DNA from: Bacteroidota bacterium
GTDB lineage: Bacteria > Bacteroidota > Bacteroidia > Bacteroidales > Cfx3-03
Length of the DNA stretch: 62,473 nucleotides
Reading direction: 5' to 3'
NCBI GenBank assembly: GCA_013390605.1
Contig: JACAUB010000001.1
Location: 3,490,788-3,553,260, forward strand
Position numbers and translations under genes: made by a program. This document shows positions 1-7,369 of this stretch, one piece after another. How positions within the stretch are numbered: position 1 is the first letter of the stretch; every line of letters starts with the position of its first letter. The notes beneath the pieces were generated by a model that was not told the DNA's origin, searched no databases, and was given only the letters and a program-made list of their open reading frames with translations.

Positions 1-75
1 CTGAATGTGATGATTGATATTGCTGAGAAACAGTTTAAGATTCCAATAAGAAAAAAACCTGGAGCCAAACAGTAG
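1..75 (+). CDS. IS3 OrfA, C-terminal fragment
   Basis: Reading frame 1 gives the last 24 residues of an IS3 OrfA, ending in IPIRKKPGAKQ before a TAG at 73-75. This tail is typical of the helix-turn-helix OrfA of IS3-group elements, which binds the inverted repeats and is translated alone or fused to OrfB by frameshifting. The N-terminus lies outside the window, so whether it is intact is unknown. Confidence 0.7.
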   Translation: MNVMIDIAEKQFKIPIRKKPGAKQ

Positions 76-986
76 AAGATATAAAAGCCACAGAGTCTCA
101 TCACCCAGTAGGTGCACTCTGCTCACTGTTTGGCAAAACCCGTCAGGCATATTATAAAAAAGATAAAGAGGATTTTAAACAGCAGGTCAATAAAGATCTG
201 ATTCTCACTATTGTTAAAAGCATACGGGAGAAACAAAAACGTTTGGGAGGGCGCAAACTATGGCACATAGTTTCACAACAAATCCCTACCAATCAACAGA
301 TTGGACGTGATGCTTTTTTTGATTTGTTGCGAGATCAGGCATTACTAGTACACAAGCGAAAAACACGAGCGTATACGACTGATTCGCATCACTGGCTGCA
401 CAAATATCCAAACCTGACTAAAGAATTTATCCCATTAAGACCTAACCAGTTATGGGTAAGCGATATTACTTACATCAGAGTAGAAAAAAAGTTTCTATAT
501 CTTTTTTTAATTACCGATGCCTATTCACGTAAAATCATAGGTTGGCAACTTTCTGATACAATAGAGGCTCACAATGCCGTCTTGGCCTTAAACATGGCCA
601 TTAGCCAACTTGCTGATGATCATGGAGAGCTCATTCATCACTCTGATCGCGGAATACAATATTGCAGTTTAAAATATGTGAAGTGCCTTAAAAAGCACTA
701 TATCAATATCAGTATGACGGAAAACGGAGATCCTTATGAAAACGCTATTGCAGAAAGAGTGAATGGTATTCTCAAAACAGAATGGCTCTACGAGATGAGC
801 TTGAAAGGCTATGTCGATACTAAAAAGGCTATCCAGTCTATTGTAGGTATCTATAATAACGAACGTCCACATTCCAGTATTGAAATGTTAACACCTTCAC
901 AAGCGCATCTGATGAGCGGGGAGTTAAATCGATGCTGGAAATCACACAGGAAAATATCGCCGGGACATATTGCAAAACAACCATGA
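39..986 (+). CDS. IS3 OrfB transposase (DDE integrase core)
   Basis: The frame is open from 39 and sits at -1 relative to OrfA. It carries the N-terminal IS3 region (VGALCSLFGKTRQAYYKK), then an rve integrase core: first Asp in WVSDITYI, second Asp in HHSDRGIQY, and catalytic Glu in NAIAERVNGILKTEW. A TTG at 243 could start a shorter product, but homology continues upstream to about residue 1 of the frame. The protein is therefore most likely made as an OrfAB fusion through the slippery A7 at 51-57. The catalytic core looks intact. Confidence 0.88.
   Translation, partial: DSNKKKTWSQTVEDIKATESHHPVGALCSLFGKTRQAYYKKDKEDFKQQVNKDLILTIVKSIREKQKRLGGRKLWHIVSQQIPTNQQIGRDAFFDLLRDQALLVHKRKTRAYTTDSHHWLHKYPNLTKEFIPLRPNQLWVSDITYIRVEKKFLYLFLITDAYSRKIIGWQLSDTIEAHNAVLALNMAISQLADDHGELIHHSDRGIQYCSLKYVKCLKKHYINISMTENGDPYENAIAERVNGILKTEWLYEMSLKGYVDTKKAIQSIVGIYNNERPHSSIEMLTPSQAHLMSGELNRCWKSHRKISPGHIAKQP
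51..57 (+). other. Programmed -1 frameshift heptamer A AAA AAA
   Basis: OrfA codons here read AGA AAA AAA CCT, so the A7 run at 51-57 is in the canonical X XXY YYZ register. A slip of -1 leads directly into the OrfB frame, which is open after the stop at 36-38. This is the standard IS3-family way of making OrfAB. No stimulatory stem-loop was confirmed downstream. Confidence 0.75.
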
Positions 987-1121
987 AAATGCTTATTTTT
1001 GTATTAGTAGAACTTATCTTCAGGCTCTTCACTACCCGACTAAAGTTACATTAGTAAACTTTTATCAGGATTATAAAAAGAAAATAGTCAACTTTATTTA
1101 GGACGTGACAATGAGGTAATC

Positions 1122-1180
1122 CTAATCTGACCCTAATCATATTCTAATCTAACCCAAATCAACTCCTAATGCTATATTAG
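1122..1180. repeat. Phased 11-bp tandem repeat (five units)
   Basis: Five consecutive 11-base units start at 1122, 1133, 1144, 1155 and 1166: CTAATCTGACC, CTAATCATATT, CTAATCTAACC, CAAATCAACTC, CTAATGCTATA. The last unit forms a small inverted repeat with ATTAG at 1176-1180. The array lies between the IS right end and the next small reading frame. Function unknown. Confidence 0.75.
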
Positions 1181-1199
1181 GCTTTGGTTAGAATCAAAA

Positions 1200-1457
1200 T
1201 TGAAAAATGAAAGGGTGATTTTAAAATCCGATCATGGATGTAGGAGAATCGTGGAATTGATTTTAGGGTATGAACTGATCGTTTTAGAGAAGGGAATTTA
1301 TCATTTCCGTACAAAAGCATTTGCTAAAAATAACCTCCATTTTGCTTATTACAAATTTACGCCAAAGGAGGTCAAAAAGACCATTCGTTTCATTCGTAAA
1401 CAATTTTTAGATAAAAGCCTGAGGAAACCCGCATATCAAATTTGCATCAGTGTTTGA
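1200..1457 (+). CDS. Hypothetical protein, 85 aa
   Basis: I do not recognise this family. The frame starts with TTG at 1200 (nearest candidate start) and encodes a basic, probably soluble protein ending in a Lys/Arg-rich helix (KEVKKTIRFIRKQFLDK). It sits just after the phased 11-bp repeats and before the GTIGD-type protein, in an accessory stretch. It could be a real small gene or a relic; there is no clear ribosome-binding site and the start is weak. Confidence 0.4.
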   Translation: MKNERVILKSDHGCRRIVELILGYELIVLEKGIYHFRTKAFAKNNLHFAYYKFTPKEVKKTIRFIRKQFLDKSLRKPAYQICISV

Positions 1458-1512
1458 GTTTGTAAAACATGCCTGCTCCATTATTTTCAAAAATCAATTA
1501 GAATTGTCCGGC

Positions 1513-1542
1513 AATGTCCATGAATGTCCATGAATGTCTCCC
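1513..1542. repeat. 10-bp tandem repeat AATGTCCATG
   Basis: Two exact copies of AATGTCCATG (1513-1522, 1523-1532) are followed by a partial third (AATGTC). It lies about 150 bases before the next gene, in the intergenic stretch 1458-1687, which otherwise shows no coding content. Confidence 0.7.
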
Positions 1543-1687
1543 ATGGAATCCTTGACAAGACGAATACCCGATTTGTAATTTTGCTTAGTTGATCAACAAT
1601 ACTACCAATTAATCAAATTATTAATCAGGTCGCCCTGTGCTAAAAACAAAAACGAGAAGCTATCCGCGACTACAAAAACTAAAAACA

Positions 1688-2491
1688 ATGGCACAATCAA
1701 AAGGGCCCATTCGCTTCAATGGAAGTCTGGGAGATATCCGGTCGTATTACGACAGTGATTTAAAAAAATGGATCTATGCTACAAAAGGTGGAGCCAATAA
1801 AGAATTAATTAAAAACAGTCCTGCATTTGCGCGAACCCGCGAATTGAACGAAGAGTGGAAAGGAAATTCTATCTGGGCAAAAATAATACGAAAAGGAACC
1901 GATGGGTTAAGTCAGCTGAAACAAGGCCGAAATAACTGTTATCTGTTAATGATCGCAGAAAAGATTCAGGTGATGAATCATGAAGACGAGAGAGGAAATA
2001 GAAGAATTGAGTCGTCTAAATTTAACTATCCCTTGATTGGGTTTAGCTTTAGCAGAAAACATCCTTTTAACAATGTTTTCTTTGGTGAACCTGAGCTGTC
2101 GATAACAGACGACAGAAGTGAAGTAACGCTTGCGTTAAATAACTTCATCTCTAAAAACAAGTTTTCATGGCCCGAACACATTGGGAACTATCGCATCTAT
2201 CTGAATATCTCAGTAGTGCCTGATGTGATATGGGACGAAAACAGAGGAATATATGAAACTGTGTATACTCCTTTTAACCCAATGGGAACAACAAAGGTGA
2301 GTGAGTGGATGTCGATCAACACAGAACCTGTTGATATCAGCGTAATTGCTAAATTTCCGTTCGACTTCAAACCCAAAGAAAAGAGTATTGTAATTGCAAC
2401 GATGGGAATTGAATTTGCTTCTGCTATTGAATATGGTTGTCCTTATGTGGTAAAAGATCGTGGGACTACTGCGATATTGGGGTGTTTCTAA
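1688..2491 (+). CDS. Bacteroidota-specific hypothetical protein with N-terminal GTIGD-like motif
   Basis: The 267-aa protein begins MAQSKGPIRFNGSLGDI, with KGGANKELIKNSPAFARTR following. This matches a family I know only as hypothetical proteins in Bacteroidota accessory regions, whose members open with K-G-x-I-x-x-x-G-x-(I/L)-G-(D/G) and then a D/SPxFxRTRE motif. The ATG at 1688 is preferred over the GTG at 1637 because family similarity begins there. The C-terminal two thirds look beta-rich, with no signal peptide or membrane segment. Function unknown; the company of an IS and repeats suggests mobile DNA. Confidence 0.65.
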   Translation: MAQSKGPIRFNGSLGDIRSYYDSDLKKWIYATKGGANKELIKNSPAFARTRELNEEWKGNSIWAKIIRKGTDGLSQLKQGRNNCYLLMIAEKIQVMNHEDERGNRRIESSKFNYPLIGFSFSRKHPFNNVFFGEPELSITDDRSEVTLALNNFISKNKFSWPEHIGNYRIYLNISVVPDVIWDENRGIYETVYTPFNPMGTTKVSEWMSINTEPVDISVIAKFPFDFKPKEKSIVIATMGIEFASAIEYGCPYVVKDRGTTAILGCF

Positions 2492-2519
2492 TTTTAAGTT
2501 GTTGATGAGATTATAAAGC

Positions 2520-2543
2520 GAGGGTGTCTAAAAAGGCATCCTC
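2520..2543 (+). terminator. Stem-loop, probable terminator between convergent genes
   Basis: GAGGGTGTCT (2520-2529) pairs with AGGCATCCTC (2534-2543) over ten positions, two of them G-U, around an AAAA loop. A T-rich stretch follows. It lies 28 bases after the stop of the upstream gene. The convergent gene on the other strand ends at 2761. Confidence 0.55.
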
Positions 2544-2760
2544 TTTCATTTATATTAAAAAGATACTCCTTTATATGTTTTTCAGTTTCAATTCGACATC
2601 CAGTTGTCATTTTAACAAATATAGAATACTTTTTTGTCAAATTTATTTTTCTTGTAAAAATTGTATACTCCAATAAAATATCTACTACGGTGTGTCTTAA
2701 CTGATTTTTCTTCAGCATAAATCATTTGACTTTAAAGTGTCTAGAATCTATTTGCTACAA

Positions 2761-3576
2761 CTAAAACAAACTAAATTGAGTATCTATTTTAGGATGAAAA
2801 GTTCCAATAATTATAAATGGATTATGAGAACCATAATGATATGTTTGGGTTGTTCCCAGAAATAAATGCAGATCTCTGTTTTTAGTAAAATCAGTAAAAT
2901 ATTTTGCTCTAACATCATTTATAGCACTTGCCTCATCTCCTGAGTGTTTTACAAGGCAATTCCAAAATAACTGACCGATTTCCCAATCTTCAATCATCAT
3001 ACTGCTTTCTTTTCCCTCATCATCAAGAAGCTTATATGAGAATTTGTAAGGCAGTTTTTTCACTACTTTGAATTTCCCTTCTTCGGTAGTGGTATCAAAA
3101 AGCTTCAACTGCTGTAGCTTGGCAAGCTTGTCTTTATCCCATTCACGAGCTACTGCTTTCACTTCAAGATCTAAAATCTTTGAGGGTTTAAAAACAGCTA
3201 ATGAAGTACAAATAGTTGGGGATTTTGCTTCGCCAATAAGAGCTGAAAGATTAGAATAAACTTTTCCTAAAACATACTGCTTTCGCTCAGCCCAATTGTT
3301 CTTAGTATCTAGATGTTCGACAATCTTCAATTCACTATCATGTGAAACCGGACGATAACTTTCAGGTCTGAAGTCTTTGGCATTTTTTACTAAATCCAGT
3401 TCAATCCAATCATATTTTTTGTATTGTTCATCATAAGATTTCTTCCTGAATGGAAAAGGATATATTCTAATCCATGAACCATCTTCACGAAAGCCTGCTG
3501 TACATACCAACTCATCATATTTAGCTGAAATAGTAGGATAAGTTTTTACAGTGACTAAAACCTTTGTCAAAGCCAT
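2761..3576 (-). CDS. Conserved hypothetical protein paired with DUF488 gene
   Basis: This is a 271-aa soluble protein with no signal peptide or membrane helix. The N-terminus (MALTKVLVTVKTYPTIS) leads into a beta-rich region with FREDGSWIRIYPFPFRK, then a YDWIELDL strand. The C-terminus contains LGTTQTYHYGSHNPFIIIG. I cannot assign a family with confidence; the strand pattern would fit an OB- or PUA-like nucleic-acid-binding fold, which is a guess. It is the second gene of a two-gene unit, its ATG lying 2 bases after the stop of the DUF488 gene, so the two proteins very likely act together. Confidence 0.7.
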   Translation of the reverse strand: MALTKVLVTVKTYPTISAKYDELVCTAGFREDGSWIRIYPFPFRKKSYDEQYKKYDWIELDLVKNAKDFRPESYRPVSHDSELKIVEHLDTKNNWAERKQYVLGKVYSNLSALIGEAKSPTICTSLAVFKPSKILDLEVKAVAREWDKDKLAKLQQLKLFDTTTEEGKFKVVKKLPYKFSYKLLDDEGKESSMMIEDWEIGQLFWNCLVKHSGDEASAINDVRAKYFTDFTKNRDLHLFLGTTQTYHYGSHNPFIIIGTFHPKIDTQFSLF

Positions 3577-3578
3577 TT

Positions 3579-4463
3579 TTATATATGTTTTACTTCATAC
3601 TCAAAACCGGGTAAAGATTTAAGTGCTTCAGCTAAATGCTTGCGATGACATTGATAAATATTGGCTTCAAAGCATGTTAATGCAATGCGTTTATGCTGTT
3701 TAAGTATATCTAATATCGTATTCTGTGTTGTCAGCATTTTACTTAAGATATCCGAACGATAGTGCTCAAACAACTTGTCATAATCTGATTGGGTATTCAG
3801 TTCTTGCCGGTGTTCTGATTGTATTCCAACTTCAGGAAAGTGCATATATTGAATACCTAAACTTTCACAATTACGTTTTAAAAGGCTTTTGCTAAATCCG
3901 TATTTCATACTTAACGGATTGTTGCGAACATCGACTAATACCTTCACATCGTTTTTCAGCAATCGATTTAAGTATTCTTCGAGCGAAATACCCTCGTACC
4001 CAATGGTAAATAAAATGGTTTTTGTGCCTTTTGGCTTACTTTCATTTATTTTCTTTAGCTCTTCAGCTGTTAAAATACTTTCGGCTTTTATGCTTTTGGT
4101 TGCCCAATATGGAAAGTTAATATAAGTATGCTTCATCAGCGTATCAGTATTCATCCTCCCATAAAGCATTTTAATTTCCTGCAATATTTTTTTATCGGGA
4201 TCTTTTAATACGGCAAAATAATCTGTTTTCTCATTGCTTTTAAAATGACTTGCGCTTTCTATCAGAATTCCTTTATTGGCCATTGCTGTTAAATCAGCAT
4301 TTGCAGAAAATGAGTAACAACCGTATTTAAATGGGACAAAATCATACACCCCTATTTGCTGCCTTTGCGTAAAAAGGAATAGCAGCTTTTGTAACCGAAT
4401 TTTCTCTAACTCGTAATCAAACAGCTGCAATAAAGCTAGTATAATTTTCCTTCTGTAAAACAT
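3579..4463 (-). CDS. DUF488 protein with N-terminal SocA/Panacea-like domain
   Basis: The C-terminal half (about residues 145-294) is a DUF488 domain: FTIGYEGISLEEYL, then VDVRNNPLSMKYGFSKS, and near the end LTCFEANIYQCHRKHLAE with the conserved Cys and His. The N-terminal 130 residues carry RLQKLLFLF and DFVPFKYGCYSFSANADL, a pattern like YwgA/SocA-Panacea-type helical domains; that link is inferred from pattern only. Start ATG at 4461-4463. First gene of a tight pair with the 271-aa protein. DUF488 has no settled biochemical role; domain fusion and tight coupling suggest a dedicated two-protein system. Confidence 0.75.
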   Translation of the reverse strand: MFYRRKIILALLQLFDYELEKIRLQKLLFLFTQRQQIGVYDFVPFKYGCYSFSANADLTAMANKGILIESASHFKSNEKTDYFAVLKDPDKKILQEIKMLYGRMNTDTLMKHTYINFPYWATKSIKAESILTAEELKKINESKPKGTKTILFTIGYEGISLEEYLNRLLKNDVKVLVDVRNNPLSMKYGFSKSLLKRNCESLGIQYMHFPEVGIQSEHRQELNTQSDYDKLFEHYRSDILSKMLTTQNTILDILKQHKRIALTCFEANIYQCHRKHLAEALKSLPGFEYEVKHI

Positions 4464-4522
4464 TTAGCAAAAATATAGTTTTTTTATAGCCATAACAATT
4501 TTTGTTTCCTTTCTGCTATTGT

Positions 4523-4690
4523 TTACCTTTTTCTTGCAACAGAATACGCTATCGCAACTGCTTGTTGTTGTGCTTTCTCCATCGACTTTGGGTGGCTCGT
4601 TCCAATTGTACCATCCTGTTTGAACTTATGAAGCAACTCCTTTATATTGGAGCTGATCACTTTTTTGCTCTTTCCTTTTTGTAATGGCAT
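4523..4690 (-). CDS. Small basic protein, DUF6496-like (55 aa)
   Basis: Read on the minus strand from ATG at 4690 to TAA at 4523. The product begins MPLQKGKSKKVISSNIKEL and contains GTIGTSHPKSMEKAQQQA and AVAIAYSVARKR. This layout (MPLQKGKSKKVIS, then KA-x-x-QAVAIA near the end) is typical of small basic proteins annotated DUF6496, common in Bacteroidota and proteobacteria. The role is unknown; the composition would suit nucleic-acid binding. It is divergent from the transketolase gene and 59 bases upstream of the DUF488 unit on the same strand. Confidence 0.75.
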   Translation of the reverse strand: MPLQKGKSKKVISSNIKELLHKFKQDGTIGTSHPKSMEKAQQQAVAIAYSVARKR

Positions 4691-5144
4691 CGTCTTGTAG
4701 TTTTTAATGATTTATTAATTATATCAATAGCAATAACATTTTAGTTTCGAATAAGTTGCAGCATAAAAACATTGATAAAACAAAATCAGGGAAACTCGAC
4801 CCTATTGTTTACCTCCAATTTGCTAAAATGGATCAAAAAAACTTTACAATTAAAGCAAACTAAAACCATTACCATCAGCATTAACCCAGCACAGAATTAA
4901 TGCTAATTAGCGTATAATTAACAATTAACGCTGCTAATTCAGGAATAATTCATAAATTTACACACAGGAATATTTATCAGGAGTTTCTCTTGAAATCATT
5001 CATTTTACAGGGTTCTGGGGTGAAATTTCAAAGACATAATTCCAGAATAGGAGATATTTTTCTCTTTATCATGTTTTGAATATTAAAACATTAAAATAAA
5101 ATAAACCGACAGGTTGAAAATTTGAAAATAAATATTGAATAATA
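4691..5144. other. Intergenic region upstream of transketolase
   Basis: This is 454 bases of AT-rich DNA between the divergent DUF6496-like gene and transketolase. I see no coding frame, tRNA or clear riboswitch. A TAAATTTA sequence near 4953 resembles a weak -7 element, but no TTG lies at the right distance. Nothing firm to annotate. Confidence 0.4.
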
Positions 5145-7190
5145 ATGACGACACTACACAAAAACATTGATTTAAAAGCAGCAGATAATATCCGTATTCT
5201 TTCGGCTGCAATGGTTGAAAAAGCAAATTCGGGACATCCCGGTGGCGCCATGGGTGGAGCCGATTTTATGCATGTACTCTTCTCAGAGTTTCTTCGCTTT
5301 GATCCTACTGATATGAAATGGGCTTTCCGCGATCGTTTTTTCCTTGATCCGGGTCATATGTCGCCATTATTGTACTCAACACTTTCCATGTTTGGAAAGT
5401 ATTCGATGGAAGAGCTGTCAAAATTCAGACAATGGGGTAGCCCTACTCCAGGTCATCCTGAACTCGATGTATGCAGGGGTGTTGAAAACACTTCGGGTCC
5501 ACTTGGTCAGGGTCATGTTATGGCACTGGGTGCAGCAATAGCCGAACGTTTTCTGGCTAACCGTTTTGGAGAATGGACTGCACACAAAACATATACCTAC
5601 ATCTCGGATGGCGGTATTCAGGAAGAAATTTCGCAAGGTGCAGGAAGATTAGCAGGATATCTTGGATTGAATAATCTGATCATGTTTTATGATTCAAATG
5701 ATATTCAGCTCTCAACTGAAACCAAAGCGGTTACAGTTGAAGATACCGCAATGAAATATACGGCATGGGGCTGGAACGTTATTACGATTGATGGACAGGA
5801 TGTTGCTCAGATTCGTGAAGCACTGACATCTGCAAATGCGGAACTAGAGAAACCTACCCTGATCATTGGTAAAACCATCATGGGAAAAGGTGCTGTTACT
5901 GCCGATGGAAAATCATTCGAGTGCATGGTTTCAACACATGGTCAGCCTTTAGGCAAGGCAGGAGCATCATTCCCTGAAACCGTTAAGAATTTGGGTGGAG
6001 ATGTTGAAAATCCTTTCACAATCTTTACTGATGTTGAAGAATTATACACAAAAGCTGCTAAACATAAAACAGCTGAAGTTGAAAAACATAAAAAAGCACA
6101 AGCATATTGGGCTAATCAGCACCCTGATCTGGCTGCTACACTAGAAGCATTTTTGTCAGGCAATACAAATCATGTTGACTTCTCAGCTATAGAGCACAAA
6201 AAGAATTGTTCTTCACGTGTAGCCTCAGGAGATGTATTAGCTGTATTTGCAAAGCAGATTCCAAATATGATTGTAATCTCTGCGGACCTTGCTAATAGCG
6301 ACATGACAGAGTATTTCTTAAAGAAAACAACTCCATTTACCCATAAAGATTTTTCAGGATCCTTCTTACATGCAGGTGTTTCTGAATTGACAATGGCAGC
6401 TATTGCCAATGGATTAGCACTACATGGCGGTATCATTCCGGTGTGTGCTACTTTCTTTGTTTTCAGCGACTATATGAAACCGGCAGTACGTATTGCTGCT
6501 TTAATGGAACTTCCTGTTAAGTATGTTTGGACACATGACTCATTCCGCGTAGGTGAAGATGGACCAACCCATCAACCTGTTGAACATGAAGCACAGCTTC
6601 GATTAATGGAACAGTTAAAGAATCATTCAGGTAAAAACAGTTTATTAGTTCTCCGTCCTGGTGATGCAGCTGAAACCTCAGTTGCATGGAAACTGGCAAT
6701 GGAAAACAAAAGCACTCCTACCGCTTTGATTCTTTCGCGTCAGAATATTGCTGACCTTCCTACTACGACCGGAAACAGATATGCAGATGCACTTCAGAGC
6801 GCCAAGGGTGGTTATGTTGTGAAAGAAACTGCTGGCATACCCAACATTATCTTTGTCGCCAATGGCTCTGAAGTAGCAACGTTAGTTGCTGCCGCTCAGT
6901 TATTGGAACAAGAACACAAGATTAATGCAAGAGTGGTTTCTGTTCCTTCATCGGGCTTATTCCTAGATCTACCACTTGCAGAACGCATAGCAATTCTTCC
7001 TGCCGGCATACCTCGCCTTGGATTAACTGCTGGGTTGCCTTCTACATTATTAAGTGTAATTGGAACTGAAGGTAATATATTAGGTTTAGATCATTTTGGA
7101 TACTCAGCACCTGCTGAATTATTGGACGATAAATTTGGATTTACTGCTGCTAATGTTGTTGCCGAAACATTAAAACAATTAGGCGTATAA
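5145..7190 (+). CDS. tkt: Transketolase
   Basis: A full-length 681-aa transketolase. It moves two-carbon ketol units between sugar phosphates in the non-oxidative pentose phosphate pathway, with thiamine diphosphate as cofactor, in the cytosol. Visible motifs: NSGHPGGAMGG at residues 28-38, SGPLGQGHVMALG near 117-129, and a cofactor-binding YISDGGIQEE...YDSNDI stretch at 152-190. In the pyrimidine domain, HDSFRVGEDGPTHQPVEH lies near 465-482. The ATG at 5145 fits the family N-terminus. It is monocistronic, closed by the terminator at 7211-7267. Confidence 0.96.
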   Translation: MTTLHKNIDLKAADNIRILSAAMVEKANSGHPGGAMGGADFMHVLFSEFLRFDPTDMKWAFRDRFFLDPGHMSPLLYSTLSMFGKYSMEELSKFRQWGSPTPGHPELDVCRGVENTSGPLGQGHVMALGAAIAERFLANRFGEWTAHKTYTYISDGGIQEEISQGAGRLAGYLGLNNLIMFYDSNDIQLSTETKAVTVEDTAMKYTAWGWNVITIDGQDVAQIREALTSANAELEKPTLIIGKTIMGKGAVTADGKSFECMVSTHGQPLGKAGASFPETVKNLGGDVENPFTIFTDVEELYTKAAKHKTAEVEKHKKAQAYWANQHPDLAATLEAFLSGNTNHVDFSAIEHKKNCSSRVASGDVLAVFAKQIPNMIVISADLANSDMTEYFLKKTTPFTHKDFSGSFLHAGVSELTMAAIANGLALHGGIIPVCATFFVFSDYMKPAVRIAALMELPVKYVWTHDSFRVGEDGPTHQPVEHEAQLRLMEQLKNHSGKNSLLVLRPGDAAETSVAWKLAMENKSTPTALILSRQNIADLPTTTGNRYADALQSAKGGYVVKETAGIPNIIFVANGSEVATLVAAAQLLEQEHKINARVVSVPSSGLFLDLPLAERIAILPAGIPRLGLTAGLPSTLLSVIGTEGNILGLDHFGYSAPAELLDDKFGFTAANVVAETLKQLGV

Positions 7191-7210
7191 TTTAAGCTGA
7201 TCAAATAAAC

Positions 7211-7267
7211 AAAAAAGAACCTGACTGCTTCTCTTATCAAAAAAAGAAGTACGGGTTCTTTTTTTGT
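7211..7267 (+). terminator. Intrinsic terminator after transketolase
   Basis: AAAAAGAACC pairs with GGTTCTTTTT, enclosing a shorter CTTCT/AGAAG stem, and a run of T follows. It starts about 20 bases after the transketolase stop codon. Because both flanks are A/T runs, it may work in both directions. Confidence 0.8.
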
Positions 7268-7369
7268 ATCTCACACCTCGCAAAATTGGTTCCATATTTT
7301 AAAATAGACTCCACTATTTATTAAATATTAAAACACATAAAAACGCTCTTCTAAAAACGAGTCTCAACA

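Larger units (their letters stand above)
1..1110 (+). mobile_element. IS3-family insertion sequence, left part cut by window edge
   Basis: The end of OrfA, the whole OrfB transposase and a right end are visible. The element appears to finish near 1110 at a GGACGTGACA terminus, whose CA end is usual for IS3-family inverted repeats. The left inverted repeat lies outside the window, so the exact end and target duplication cannot be confirmed. About 120 bases between the OrfB stop and the right end are non-coding. Confidence 0.85.

Noticed and set aside
4502..4684. 60-aa plus-strand frame
   Set aside because: It is the shadow of the DUF6496-like gene on the minus strand, which has family motifs.
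4780..4850. Possible second SAM-II-like element before transketolase (TTGCTAAAA is present)
   Set aside because: The matching GAUUU and AUUGCAA parts and a P1 stem are missing.
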